Below, one piece after another: positions 1-8,415 of a DNA stretch of 64,000 nucleotides (position 1 is the stretch's first letter; the number at the start of each line of letters is the position of its first letter). The position numbers and the translations under genes were made by a program. Source of the DNA: Pseudomonas brassicacearum subsp. neoaurantiaca (lineage in GTDB: Bacteria; Pseudomonadota; Gammaproteobacteria; Pseudomonadales; Pseudomonadaceae); NCBI RefSeq assembly GCF_013608025.1, contig NZ_VDLV01000055.1, positions 210,884-274,883 on the forward strand, in the 5' to 3' direction. The notes beneath the pieces are model-generated. The model did no database searches and was not told the origin of the DNA. It was given only the letters and a program-made list of their open reading frames with translations.

Positions 1-785
1 TACGCATCGGGGGCCATCACAACCTGGGACAGCGCCAGCAGCTTGGGCACGTAGGCCTGGGTTTCGCTGGGCAGCGGCAGGTTCCAGTAGTCGGTGGGAA
101 GGCCAAGCTTCTCGTTGCGTTCGATGGCGCGGCTGACCGTGCCTTCGCCTGCGTTGTACGCCGCCAGCGCGAGCAACCAGTCACCGTTGAACATGTCGTG
201 CAGGCGCGTCAGGTAGTCCATGGCGGCCGTGGTGGACGCGGTGATATCGCGGCGGCCGTCATAGAAGCGGGTCTGGCGCAGGTTGAAATAACGGCCGGTG
301 GACGGGATGAATTGCCACAGGCCTACCGCGTTGGCCCGTGAGTAGGCCATGGGGTTGTAGGCGCTTTCGATCACCGGCAGCAGCGCCAGCTCCAGCGGCA
401 TGTTGCGTTCTTCGAGGCGCTCGACGATGTAGTGGATGTACAGGCTGCCGCGTTCACCGGCGTTTTCCAGGAAGGACGGGTTGCTGGCGAACCACAGGCG
501 CTGTTGTTCGATGCGCGGGTTGACGCCTGCGGTTTCCTGGAGCTGAAAACCTTGGCGCATGCGTTCCCAGACGTCCTGGGGCACTTGCGGGCTGGGTTTT
601 TCATTGAGCCACACAGGCTTCTGCTTGGCTCGCGCGGCGACATTTGGCGTATGCGCGGCATCGGTCTGCGGCATCTGGCCGCTGCTCTGACAGCCCGCCA
701 GCGTGGCGGACACAGCCACCGCGATGGCTTGAGCCAAGCGGGTCAATGTGTCTGACTGGACGGACCTACGGATAGATGACGACAT
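1..785 (-). CDS. mltD: Membrane-bound lytic murein transglycosylase D, partial
   Basis: Outer-membrane lipoprotein of the SLT (GH23) family that cuts peptidoglycan glycan strands with formation of 1,6-anhydromuramic acid. The frame is open from an ATG at 785 to the window edge, so about 261 N-terminal codons are present and the C-terminal part, where LysM repeats are expected, lies outside. A lipoprotein signal ends in the lipobox LAGC with Cys at residue 32. The SLT core is visible as VIESAYNP, with the catalytic Glu at residue 140, then GLWQFIPSTG and LALAAYNAGEG. It is followed downstream-to-upstream by gloB on the same strand, the usual pseudomonad arrangement. The identity is secure; only the C-terminal domain content is unknown. 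Confidence 0.93.
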   Translation of the reverse strand, partial: MSSSIRRSVQSDTLTRLAQAIAVAVSATLAGCQSSGQMPQTDAAHTPNVAARAKQKPVWLNEKPSPQVPQDVWERMRQGFQLQETAGVNPRIEQQRLWFASNPSFLENAGERGSLYIHYIVERLEERNMPLELALLPVIESAYNPMAYSRANAVGLWQFIPSTGRYFNLRQTRFYDGRRDITASTTAAMDYLTRLHDMFNGDWLLALAAYNAGEGTVSRAIERNEKLGLPTDYWNLPLPSETQAYVPKLLALSQVVMAPDA

Positions 786-884
786 TGGCTGGAAGTAAGT
801 TCCGGGCAAAAATGTCGGCCGATTCTAGGAAGCGCACCCCAACAGGTCAACCATTCAGAATTTTTGTATCAATCGATAGCTGCC

Positions 885-1652
885 TTAGAACTTATCTTTC
901 CAGGCCCTCAAGGCCGCAAAAACCTCACTCGGCGTCTGGTTTCGCTGGCCGTTCCGTTCGTCTGCTTTTTGTTTAACGGATGTTTCAGCCGTGCGCAAAA
1001 ATGGATTGGTGAGTTTTTCCAGGGCCAGGGTCGAAGGTAGGGTCATGACACCCTGGTTGCGTTGCTCGGCGACTTTCTCCAGGCGGGCGGCGACGTCCGG
1101 ATTGCCCGGCTCGACCGCGGCGGCAAACTTCAGGTTGCTCAAGGTATATTCATGGGTGCAATAGACGAGGGTGTCTTCAGGCAGCGCGGCGAGTCGGCTC
1201 AGGGACTGGTGCATCTGCTCGGGCGTGCCCTCGAAGAGCCGGCCGCAACCGGCGGCGAACAGCGTGTCGCCGCAGAACAGCAGGCCGCGGTGGTAGTAGG
1301 CGATATGGCCCAGCGTGTGCCCTGGCACCGCATGGACATCGAAGTCCAGGCCGAGCACAGTGATACTGGCGTTGTCGCCCAGGGCGATGTCCCGCGCCGG
1401 GATGTTTTCGCTGGCCGGGCCGTAGACCGTTGCGTTCGTTGCACTTTTCAGCGATTCGACACCGCCGACATGATCATGATGGTGGTGGGTGATCAGGATG
1501 TCGCTCAGGGTCCATCCGGGATGGGCGTCGAGCCAGGCCCGCACGGGCGCGGCATCGCCGGGATCGACCACGGCGCAGCGTTGGGTCGAGTGGTCCTGTA
1601 ACAACCAGATGTAGTTATCGGTAAACGCGGGCAGGGCACTGATCTGTATCAT
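885..1652 (-). CDS. gloB: Hydroxyacylglutathione hydrolase (glyoxalase II)
   Basis: Second enzyme of the glyoxalase system: hydrolyses S-lactoylglutathione to D-lactate and glutathione in the cytosol. At 255 residues it has the usual family length. The metallo-beta-lactamase metal motif THHHHDH is at residues 55-61, and further metal-ligand segments (GHTLGH, GCGRLFEG) follow in order. The start is taken at 1652 because the protein then begins MIQISALPAFTDNYIW, as glyoxalase II proteins do; the frame runs open to 1763 but that extension looks like non-coding DNA and would overlap the divergent methyltransferase gene. Divergent from the gene at 1718 with about 65 bp between the two starts. Confidence 0.95.
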   Translation of the reverse strand: MIQISALPAFTDNYIWLLQDHSTQRCAVVDPGDAAPVRAWLDAHPGWTLSDILITHHHHDHVGGVESLKSATNATVYGPASENIPARDIALGDNASITVLGLDFDVHAVPGHTLGHIAYYHRGLLFCGDTLFAAGCGRLFEGTPEQMHQSLSRLAALPEDTLVYCTHEYTLSNLKFAAAVEPGNPDVAARLEKVAEQRNQGVMTLPSTLALEKLTNPFLRTAETSVKQKADERNGQRNQTPSEVFAALRAWKDKF

Positions 1653-1717
1653 CGTGGAATTCGCCAAGCTTGAAACAAAGGCGCATCTTAGAACTTCCTG
1701 GCGCGTTGGAGAATGCA

Positions 1718-2476
1718 ATGACCGATGAAGCGTTCGCTCAGGCCGATCCTGACTGGCTGGCATTGATCAGCTCCGCCCGTGAATGGCTGTCCGGCCCTGT
1801 CGGGCAATTTTTGCTGGAAGAAGAGCGGCGCATGCTCGAAGACGAGTTGGGCCGGTTCTTTGGCGGCTACCTGGTGCATTACGGCCCTTCGGCGCAAACG
1901 CCGCCGTCGGCACCGCAGGTCCAGCGCAATGTGCGCCTGGGCGCGCCGTTGCCTGGGGTGGAAATCGTCTGCGAGGAGCAGGCCTGGCCATTGAGCGAGC
2001 ATGCCGCCGACGTGGTGGTCATGCAGCACGGCCTGGATTTCTGCCTGTCGCCCCATGGTTTGCTGCGAGAAGCCGCCAGCAGCGTGCGCCCCGGCGGGCA
2101 TCTGCTGATCCTCGGTATCAATCCCTGGAGCAGTTGGGGGCTGCGACACGTGTTCGCCAGCGACGCGTTGCGCCAGGCCCGTTGCATCTCGGCCTCACGG
2201 GTCGGTGACTGGCTGAACCTGCTGGGCTTCGCGCTGGAGAAACGCCGCTTCGGGTGCTATCGTCCGCCGCTTGCGTCACCCAAGTGGCAGGCCCGCCTCG
2301 CCGGCTGGGAGCGCAGGGCCGGTGGCTGGCAGTTGTCCGGCGGCGGTTTCTATTTATTGGTGGCGCGCAAGATCGCAGTCGGGTTGCGCCCGGTGCGCCA
2401 GGCGCGACGCGAGCCGATGGGCAAGCTGATTCCCTTGCCTATGGCCAAGGTCAATCGTCGCCACATCGAGCCGTGA
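1718..2476 (+). CDS. Class I SAM-dependent methyltransferase-like protein
   Basis: A 252-residue protein of the methyltransferase type that sits between gloB and rnhA in pseudomonads; the substrate is not known. The recognisable part is the central segment with DVVVMQHGLDF, followed by the VRPGGHLLILG strand-turn typical of methyltransferase domains. The N-terminal glycine-rich SAM loop (GxGxG) is not obvious, so SAM binding is inferred from the fold region only. The start at 1718 has a TTGGAG ribosome site at 1706-1711; an upstream in-frame ATG at 1670 would overlap the gloB leader and lacks such a site. The gene points towards rnhA, 91 bp away. Confidence 0.75.
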   Translation: MTDEAFAQADPDWLALISSAREWLSGPVGQFLLEEERRMLEDELGRFFGGYLVHYGPSAQTPPSAPQVQRNVRLGAPLPGVEIVCEEQAWPLSEHAADVVVMQHGLDFCLSPHGLLREAASSVRPGGHLLILGINPWSSWGLRHVFASDALRQARCISASRVGDWLNLLGFALEKRRFGCYRPPLASPKWQARLAGWERRAGGWQLSGGGFYLLVARKIAVGLRPVRQARREPMGKLIPLPMAKVNRRHIEP

Positions 2477-2567
2477 CCCTTTTCCGCTGGTTCTGGCCTG
2501 CATCCGGTGTTGAGTGCTGAACACTCCCCGGCCGGTAGGTCTTTGTATTTTTTCTGGATAGATTGGC

Positions 2568-3020
2568 ATGAGCGATAGCGTAGAACTCTTCACCGATGGC
2601 GCCTGCAAGGGCAACCCTGGTCCGGGCGGCTGGGGGGCCTTGCTGGTATGCAAAGGCGTTGAAAAGGAGCTCTGGGGCGGCGAAGCCAACACCACCAACA
2701 ACCGCATGGAGCTGATGGGCGCCATCCGGGGTCTCGAAGAGCTCAGGCGGCCGTGCGATGTGCTGCTGGTGACCGACTCGCAATACGTGATGAAAGGCAT
2801 CAACGAGTGGATGGCCAACTGGAAGAAACGCGGCTGGAAGACGGCGGCGAAGGAACCGGTGAAAAATGCCGACCTGTGGAAACTGCTGGACGAGCAGGTC
2901 AATCGCCACAACGTCACCTGGAAATGGGTGCGCGGGCACATCGGCCATCACGGCAACGAGCGGGCCGACCAGTTGGCCAACCGTGGGGTGGATGAGGTAC
3001 GGGGCTATAAGCAGGCTTGA
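2568..3020 (+). CDS. rnhA: Ribonuclease HI
   Basis: Cytosolic endonuclease that degrades the RNA strand of RNA-DNA hybrids, needed for primer and R-loop removal. At 150 residues it has the standard bacterial length. All four metal-binding catalytic acids are in canonical positions: Asp10 in LFTDGACKGNPG, Glu48 in TNNRMELM, Asp70 in VTDSQYV and Asp134 in NERADQLA. It is followed by dnaQ in the same direction, 214 bp away, with a REP pair in the gap. Start ATG at 2568 gives the conserved N-terminus. Confidence 0.97.
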   Translation: MSDSVELFTDGACKGNPGPGGWGALLVCKGVEKELWGGEANTTNNRMELMGAIRGLEELRRPCDVLLVTDSQYVMKGINEWMANWKKRGWKTAAKEPVKNADLWKLLDEQVNRHNVTWKWVRGHIGHHGNERADQLANRGVDEVRGYKQA

Positions 3021-3060
3021 TCCGGCAGGGTGCCCCTGTCGAAAGGCATGAATTCAAACC

Positions 3061-3152
3061 TGTGGCGAGGGAGCTTGCTCCCGCTGGACTGCGGAGCAGG
3101 CCCCTTTTGGCGGTCGCTGCGCAACCGAGCGGGAGCAAGCTCCCTCGCCACA
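3061..3152. repeat. REPIN, type A pair
   Basis: Two inverted copies of the short palindromic repeat TGTGGCGAGGGAGCTTGC (left 3061-3085, right 3128-3152) enclose about 42 bp. It lies in the rnhA-dnaQ gap. The same type A unit recurs at 6836, 16028, 25630 and 34711 in this window. Confidence 0.9.
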
Positions 3153-3234
3153 AAAGCGGTCCCAGGCTAATCCCACCCAATAGCATGTTAAGATCCGCGC
3201 TTTTGCAAGACTGCCCGTTGAGAGCTGAACACTG

Positions 3235-3996
3235 ATGGCCAACAGATCTGTAGTACTGGATACCGAAACCACCGGCATGCCGGTGACCGACGGTCACCGG
3301 ATTATCGAAATCGGCTGTGTCGAGTTGATCGGTCGGCGCCTGACCGGTCGTCATTTCCACGTTTACCTGCAGCCGGACCGCGAAAGCGACGAAGGCGCCA
3401 TCGGCGTGCATGGCATCACCAACGAATTCCTGGTGGGCAAGCCGCGTTTCGCCGAAGTGGCCGATGAGTTCTTCGAATTCATCCAGGGCGCGCAGTTGAT
3501 CATCCACAACGCGGCGTTCGACGTCGGGTTCATCAATAACGAATTTGCCCTGATGGGCCAGCATGACCGGGCCGACATCACCCGGCATTGCACCATCCTC
3601 GACACCCTGATGATGGCCCGGGAACGGCACCCGGGCCAGCGTAACAGCCTCGACGCCCTGTGCAAGCGCTACGGCGTCGACAACTCCGGTCGTGAATTGC
3701 ACGGCGCCTTGCTCGACTCCGAGATCCTCGCCGACGTCTACTTGACCATGACTGGTGGCCAGACCAGCTTGTCCCTGGCGGGCAACGCCTCGGACGGCAA
3801 CGGTACCGGCGAAGGCTCCGGCAACCAGGCCACGGAAATTCGTCGTCTGCCGGCGGACCGCAAGCCAGCCCGGATCATCCGCGCCAGCGAAAGCGACCTG
3901 GCCGAACATGCCGCGCGTCTGGAAGCCATCGCCAAGTCGGCCGGCGCCCCGGCATTGTGGACGCAATTGGTCGAGGCGCAGTCCGCCGCGAATTGA
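3235..3996 (+). CDS. dnaQ: DNA polymerase III epsilon subunit (3'-5' proofreading exonuclease)
   Basis: Proofreading subunit of the replicative polymerase core. The DEDDh exonuclease motifs are present: Exo I LDTETTG with Asp9 and Glu11, Exo II around IIHNAAFDVGFI, and Exo III HGALLDSEILADVY with His156 and Asp161. The 253-residue protein then has a flexible Gly/Ser/Asn-rich stretch and a short C-terminal helix region, as expected for the segment that contacts the alpha subunit. rnhA and dnaQ are co-directional here, unlike the divergent pair of E. coli. Confidence 0.95.
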   Translation: MANRSVVLDTETTGMPVTDGHRIIEIGCVELIGRRLTGRHFHVYLQPDRESDEGAIGVHGITNEFLVGKPRFAEVADEFFEFIQGAQLIIHNAAFDVGFINNEFALMGQHDRADITRHCTILDTLMMARERHPGQRNSLDALCKRYGVDNSGRELHGALLDSEILADVYLTMTGGQTSLSLAGNASDGNGTGEGSGNQATEIRRLPADRKPARIIRASESDLAEHAARLEAIAKSAGAPALWTQLVEAQSAAN

Positions 3997-4003
3997 TGGC
4001 ACC

Positions 4004-4095
4004 CTGTGGGAGCGAGCCTGCTCGCGAAGGCGTCGGCGCAGCCAGCACAGATGCCAACTGATCCGCCGCTTTCGTGAGCAGGCTCGCTCCCACAG
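4004..4095. repeat. REPIN, type B pair
   Basis: Inverted copies of CTGTGGGAGCGAGCCTGC (left end 4004, right end 4095) immediately after dnaQ. The right copy is slightly degenerate (TCGTGAGCAGGCTCGC). Confidence 0.9.
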
Positions 4096-4254
4096 GTACA
4101 TTAGCGATCATTTCTCGCCACAATCACCAGTTGCTTCTAACCTGAAGTAAAGGCAGGCCATGGATATCCGCTTGATGCGTATAGATTCGAGAGGCAAGGG
4201 CAATGGATGGCATTTCGCTGTTGGTTGCCTCAAGGAATGAGGACCTTCCCCAGT

Positions 4255-4869
4255 ATGCAACCCGTCGTGAATCCCAAGCACCCTGGCCTGTCGGTCCGCG
4301 TCGCCGATGACGGATTCGCCGCCTATATCTGGGGCAGCGATTTCAGTTTCGACGTCAGTGCCTATGGCACGGCGCAGATCGGTCGGCCGGTAAGCCAGTG
4401 GCCGGTGACGCCCATCGTTCCGTATCGCAAGTGCTATGGCATCGATCCGGAAGAATTCGGCAGCTTCCGCAATGCGCCGGAAAGTGAAATCTTCATGGCC
4501 TATCTGGACGACCAGCCCGTGGGGCATCTGGTGGTCAGTACCAATTGGAACGGTTACGCCCATATCGACGAGTTGGCGGTGCATGCCCCGGCGCGCCGGC
4601 ATGGCGTGGCGAAGGCATTGCTGGACGTGGCGCTGTTCTGGAGTCGCAAGAAAAAACTCCCGGGGATCATGTTGGAAACGCAGAACAACAACCTCGGTGC
4701 CTGCCGGCTCTACGAGCGTTGCGGCTATGTGCTGGGTGGCATCGATCACCTGCGCTATCGCGGCATCGATCGGCACACCGCCGAGGTGGCATTGTTCTGG
4801 TACCGGTTGTTCGACGATCCACTGGGCATGACGATCAGTGGTTCAGCAACGCCTCGGCTTGTTCCTTGA
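4255..4869 (+). CDS. GNAT-family N-acetyltransferase
   Basis: Acetyl-CoA-dependent acetyltransferase of the GNAT superfamily; acceptor unknown. The acetyl-CoA binding motif A is seen in IDELAVHAPARRHGVAKALLD, with motif B in GACRLYERCGYVLGG. The segment preceding motif A (YGIDPEEFGSFRNAPESE) and the overall shape recall streptothricin-type acetyltransferases, but this is a weak hint and no resistance role should be assumed. ATGs at 4237 and 4255 both precede the conserved part; 4255 is preferred because AGGA lies at 4240-4243. The 3' end overlaps the convergent LysR gene by 35 bp. Confidence 0.8.
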   Translation: MQPVVNPKHPGLSVRVADDGFAAYIWGSDFSFDVSAYGTAQIGRPVSQWPVTPIVPYRKCYGIDPEEFGSFRNAPESEIFMAYLDDQPVGHLVVSTNWNGYAHIDELAVHAPARRHGVAKALLDVALFWSRKKKLPGIMLETQNNNLGACRLYERCGYVLGGIDHLRYRGIDRHTAEVALFWYRLFDDPLGMTISGSATPRLVP

Positions 4870-5728
4870 TCCGCTCCAGCAACGATAGGATCGTGGGCGT
4901 TGGCTCTACGCCGTTCAGGCTCAGTGCGTAAAGGCAGATGGGTACCGCCGGTGACACCGGGCAGATATCCAGTCCGCTGCCCTTGGCCCCCGAAGCGGTG
5001 AACGGATCGACAATGGCAAGGCCTTCGCCGGCCTCGACCATCGCCCGCATCATCTGGTGCGTCTGCACGCGGATCTGGATCACCGGCGCGGGGAGCAATG
5101 CTGCCAGCTTATGGTCGAAGGCCGGGCTCAACGGGTCGTGACCTTCGAGACCCACCAACGACTGGCCCGCCAGGTCTTGAAGCGAAATGTATTTTTGCCG
5201 TGGTTGCAGCCAGCCGTGGGGCGCCAGCAGCTGCAGTTTGCCCTGGGCGATCATCTGGCACTGGATGTCGGGGTGTTCGGGGTCGTGCAGGCTCAGGCCC
5301 AAGTCACTTTCACGCAGCAACAGATGCTTGACGATCTCGCGGGTCGGCTGGCTGAGGAGCGTGCAAGGCGCGTCTGGATGTCGCCGGCGCAAGGCGGCGA
5401 TGCTCAGGGGCACCAATTGTTGGGCCAATGGCGGCGTGCAAATGATGCGAAGGGGCGGCGCCTGGTAGTGTTTCAGGCTACTGGCCAGCCGTTGTATCGG
5501 TTCGAGGGTGTCGTACAGCTGCGTGATGCCATCGCGCAACGCCAGGGTTTCGCGAGTCGCCTGCAATCGTCCACGCACACTGGCGAACAGCATGAAGCCG
5601 AGCTGGGCTTCGGCATCGCGCAGGATCGACTCGACCTCGACCACTGGCAATTGCAGCCATTCGGCGGCTGTGCCCAGGTGGCCAGTCTGCAGCAGCGCCT
5701 GGATCACTTCGATGTGGCGTAAACGCAT
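4835..5728 (-). CDS. LysR-family transcriptional regulator
   Basis: A 297-residue LysR-type regulator. An N-terminal winged helix-turn-helix covers roughly residues 1-60 (RHIEVIQALLQTGHLGTAAEWL), though it is less typical than most because the usual SQPALS recognition segment reads LQLPVVEVESIL. The periplasmic-binding-like effector domain follows, starting near PLRIICTPPLAQQLVP and including the DLGLSLHD strand. Targets are not evident: it has no divergent partner, since the neighbour at 5814 is on the same strand, and it converges on the GNAT gene with a 35-bp overlap. Confidence 0.88.
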   Translation of the reverse strand: MRLRHIEVIQALLQTGHLGTAAEWLQLPVVEVESILRDAEAQLGFMLFASVRGRLQATRETLALRDGITQLYDTLEPIQRLASSLKHYQAPPLRIICTPPLAQQLVPLSIAALRRRHPDAPCTLLSQPTREIVKHLLLRESDLGLSLHDPEHPDIQCQMIAQGKLQLLAPHGWLQPRQKYISLQDLAGQSLVGLEGHDPLSPAFDHKLAALLPAPVIQIRVQTHQMMRAMVEAGEGLAIVDPFTASGAKGSGLDICPVSPAVPICLYALSLNGVEPTPTILSLLERIKEQAEALLNH

Positions 5729-5813
5729 GCAAGAAGTCCGTATTAGGCAGGTAAGCCATTGAGTGGCTGAATCCTAACCCAATTGCGGGTGCGACTTCTG
5801 CTCATGCAGGCAG

Positions 5814-6074
5814 TTATAACGCTATCTGCGGTTCAACCTGGGCCTGAGGCTGCAGCGGTGATTCCGGCTCGCGGATCAGTTGGACGCCGGACTGCACCAG
5901 GCGGAAAGTGTCCTCGTCCAGCTTGTCGACGCGGTCGCCAATGGCCAGCTTATAGGTGATGACATCCTTGCCACTGCCGTCCTGGGACGGGTCTGATTCT
6001 TGGAATTCATGCACCGAATAGACGCGGCCTTCGGCGTCCCGTGCATGGAATTGTCCGACAAGTACTGCTGCCAT
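5814..6074 (-). CDS. Small conserved protein of unknown function
   Basis: An 86-residue soluble protein with no family I recognise. The sequence looks like a folded beta-rich domain (MAAVLVGQFHARDAEGRVYSV, then VITYKLAIGDRVDKLDEDTF), followed by a proline- and glutamine-rich tail. No signal peptide, membrane segment or cysteine pair is seen. Codon use fits its neighbours. It lies between the LysR gene and the divergent FMN reductase and has its own 186-bp upstream region. Confidence 0.7.
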   Translation of the reverse strand: MAAVLVGQFHARDAEGRVYSVHEFQESDPSQDGSGKDVITYKLAIGDRVDKLDEDTFRLVQSGVQLIREPESPLQPQAQVEPQIAL

Positions 6075-6260
6075 TGCTTAGAACCTCTGGAAATAGATCA
6101 CTCGATTTGCGGTTCTGTAGACCTTGGTCAAGTGCGGTAAGTTTTCCTACAAGAAAAAAATAGTCGCTGTGGCGGGTTTTCGACGTTCCACTGGTCCAAT
6201 TGTCGTGCCGATCATCTATAACTACAGGCTCCCTTTGAGCCGACAGTCGAGAAATCTCCC

Positions 6261-6818
6261 ATGAGTCATGTCTACACAGTCGCTGTTTTAGTGGGCAGCC
6301 TGCGAAAGGCGTCGATCAACCGCAAGATTGCCCTTGCACTGGCCGAACTCGCACCGGCCCATCTGAAGCTGGAAATCGTCGAGATTGGCGAGTTGCCACT
6401 CTATAACGAAGACCTCGACGTCACGCCGCCGGCGGCGTACACCGCGTTTCGCCAGAAGGTGGGAGCCGCCGATGCGTTGCTGTTCGTGACCCCGGAATAC
6501 AACCGCTCGGTCCCAGCCCCCCTGAAAAACGCCATCGACGTCGGCTCGCGCCCCTACGGGGAGAGTTGCCTGAGTGGAAAACCGGGTGCGGTAATCAGTG
6601 CATCGCCGGGTGCCATAGGCGGTTTCGGCGCCAATCATCATCTGCGCCAGTCCCTGGTGTTTCTCGACGTGCCCTGCATGCAGCAGCCGGAAGCCTACCT
6701 GAGCGGCGCCGGGACTGCGTTTGACGAAGCGGGCAAGCTGTCGGATTCCGTGAAGCCGTTCTTGCAAAAATTCATCGACGCCTATGGCAAGTGGGTCGAG
6801 CAGCATAAGAAAATCTGA
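6261..6818 (+). CDS. NADPH-dependent FMN reductase (ChrR/YieF-like)
   Basis: A 185-residue flavodoxin-like reductase that uses FMN and NAD(P)H to reduce quinones or metal oxyanions in the cytosol. The FMN phosphate-binding loop GSLRKASINRKIA begins at residue 12, and the second flavin motif TPEYNRSVPAPLKNAID is typical of the ChrR/YieF group. A Gly-rich turn SPGAIGGFGA follows. It stands 200 bp upstream of arsB on the same strand with a REPIN in between, so co-transcription is uncertain. It is not ArsH, which is longer. Confidence 0.88.
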   Translation: MSHVYTVAVLVGSLRKASINRKIALALAELAPAHLKLEIVEIGELPLYNEDLDVTPPAAYTAFRQKVGAADALLFVTPEYNRSVPAPLKNAIDVGSRPYGESCLSGKPGAVISASPGAIGGFGANHHLRQSLVFLDVPCMQQPEAYLSGAGTAFDEAGKLSDSVKPFLQKFIDAYGKWVEQHKKI

Positions 6819-6835
6819 TACCACCGCAAACCCCC

Positions 6836-6962
6836 GTGGCGAGGGAGCTTGCTCCCGCTGGGTCGCGAAGCGGCCCCCCGCATCTGCGTCGCAGCATAAA
6901 ACTGGGGCCTACTGCGCCCGAGGCGTCGGACCGGTCCAGCGGGAGCAAGCTCCCTCGCCACA
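6836..6962. repeat. REPIN, type A pair
   Basis: Inverted type A repeats (GTGGCGAGGGAGCTTGC at 6836 and its complement ending 6962) between the FMN reductase gene and arsB. Confidence 0.88.
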
Positions 6963-7018
6963 AGGTATTGCGTGGCCGTTGTTTCTTGTTTTAACCCTCT
7001 TTTTCCAGGCTGTTACGC

Positions 7019-8302
7019 ATGCTCATCGCGTCGCTGATTTTCCTGCTGACCATCACCCTGGTGATCTGGCAACCCAAAGGGCTGGGCGTCGGCTGGAGTG
7101 CCACCCTCGGCGCATTGTTGGCGTTGCTCAGTGGGGCGGTGCACGTCGGTGACATTGCAGTGGTCTGGCAGATCATCTGGAACGCCACCGGTACGTTCGT
7201 CGCGCTGATCATCATCAGCCTGTTGCTGGACGAGGCCGGTTTCTTCGCTTGGGCGGCCCTGCATGTGGCGCGTTGGGGGCGAGGCAGTGGACGGAAACTG
7301 TTCGCCTTCATGGTTCTGCTCGGGGCATTGGTGTCGGCGCTGTTCGCCAATGATGGGGCGGCGCTGATCCTGACGCCTATCGTCATTTCGATGCTGCGGG
7401 CCCTGCGGTTTTCCCCCGCGTCGACCCTGGCGTTCGTGATGGGCGCCGGCTTTATCGCCGACACCGCCAGCCTGCCGCTGGTGGTGTCGAACCTGGTGAA
7501 CATCGTCTCGGCAGACTTCTTCGGCATTGGTTTCAACCGCTATGCGTCGGTCATGGTGCCGGTGAACCTGGTCAGCGTGGCGGCCAGCCTGGCGATACTG
7601 CTGTGGGTGTTTCGTCGCGATATCCCAAGTGATTACGACCCCCATCAACTGGACGATCCGGCGAGCGCGATCCATGACAAGGCGACGTTCTATGCCGGTT
7701 GGGCCGTGTTGGTAATCCTCTTGCTGGGCTGCTTTGCCCTGGAGCCGCTGGGGATTCCCATCAGCGCGATTTCCGCAGTCTGCGCTGCGTTGCTGCTGGC
7801 CGTGGCGGCACGCGGCCACAAGATCTCCACGCGTAAGGTAATGAAAGAAGCACCTTGGCAGATCGTGATTTTTTCTCTGGGCATGTACTTGGTGGTCTAT
7901 GGCCTGCGCAACGCGGGCCTGACGGGGTATCTGGCCCATTGGCTCGACGGTTTCGCAGATTATGGCGTGTGGGGCGCGGCCATGGGCACTGGCGTGCTGA
8001 CGGCATTGCTGTCATCGGTGATGAACAATTTGCCGACGGTGCTGGTCGGGGCTTTGTCCATCGATGCCAGCCAGGCCACCGGCGTGGTCAAGGAGGCAAT
8101 GGTCTACGCCAACGTCATCGGCAGCGACCTGGGCCCGAAAATCACCCCGATCGGCAGCCTGGCAACCTTGTTGTGGTTGCATGTGCTGGCGCGCAAGGAT
8201 ATCCGCATCGGCTGGGGCTATTACTTCAAGGTGGGGATTGTGTTGACGGTGCCGGTGTTGCTGGTGACGTTGGCGGCGCTGGCCGTGCGGTTGTCTCTCT
8301 AG
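7019..8302 (+). CDS. arsB: Arsenite efflux transporter ArsB
   Basis: Inner-membrane arsenite/antimonite exporter, 427 residues, the normal ArsB length, with about 11-12 hydrophobic segments spread over the full length. Family segments include IIISLLLDEAGFF, SALFANDGAALILTPIV and SSVMNNLPTVLVGAL. It would expel As(III), driven by proton motive force or by an ArsA ATPase where one exists. No arsR, arsC or arsH lies beside it in this window, so it is an isolated copy and its regulation is not visible. The ribosome site is weak (CAGG at about 7005-7010), but the start agrees with the conserved N-terminus MLIASLIFLLTI. Confidence 0.9.
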   Translation: MLIASLIFLLTITLVIWQPKGLGVGWSATLGALLALLSGAVHVGDIAVVWQIIWNATGTFVALIIISLLLDEAGFFAWAALHVARWGRGSGRKLFAFMVLLGALVSALFANDGAALILTPIVISMLRALRFSPASTLAFVMGAGFIADTASLPLVVSNLVNIVSADFFGIGFNRYASVMVPVNLVSVAASLAILLWVFRRDIPSDYDPHQLDDPASAIHDKATFYAGWAVLVILLLGCFALEPLGIPISAISAVCAALLLAVAARGHKISTRKVMKEAPWQIVIFSLGMYLVVYGLRNAGLTGYLAHWLDGFADYGVWGAAMGTGVLTALLSSVMNNLPTVLVGALSIDASQATGVVKEAMVYANVIGSDLGPKITPIGSLATLLWLHVLARKDIRIGWGYYFKVGIVLTVPVLLVTLAALAVRLSL

Positions 8303-8318
8303 ACCGCGTTGGCTTCAA

Positions 8319-8390
8319 TCGCGAGCAAGCTCGCTCCCACAGGGAACACAGGAGGATGCATTCCAATGTGGGAGCGAGCTTGCTCGCGAT
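8319..8390. repeat. REP doublet, type B, tail-to-tail
   Basis: Inverted type B repeats in the opposite relative orientation to the common arrangement: ATCGCGAGCAAGCTCGC comes first and the GTGGGAGCGAGCTTGC copy second, with about 28 bp between. It lies between the convergent arsB and DUF1853 genes and could also serve as a bidirectional transcription stop. Confidence 0.85.
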
Positions 8391-8415
8391 GAGGCCCTGA
8401 CAGGCACCGCAGGGC

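Noticed and set aside
4255..4869. GNAT protein as a streptothricin resistance enzyme
   Set aside because: Only a general resemblance around the motif preceding motif A; many GNAT proteins share it and nothing in the context supports resistance.
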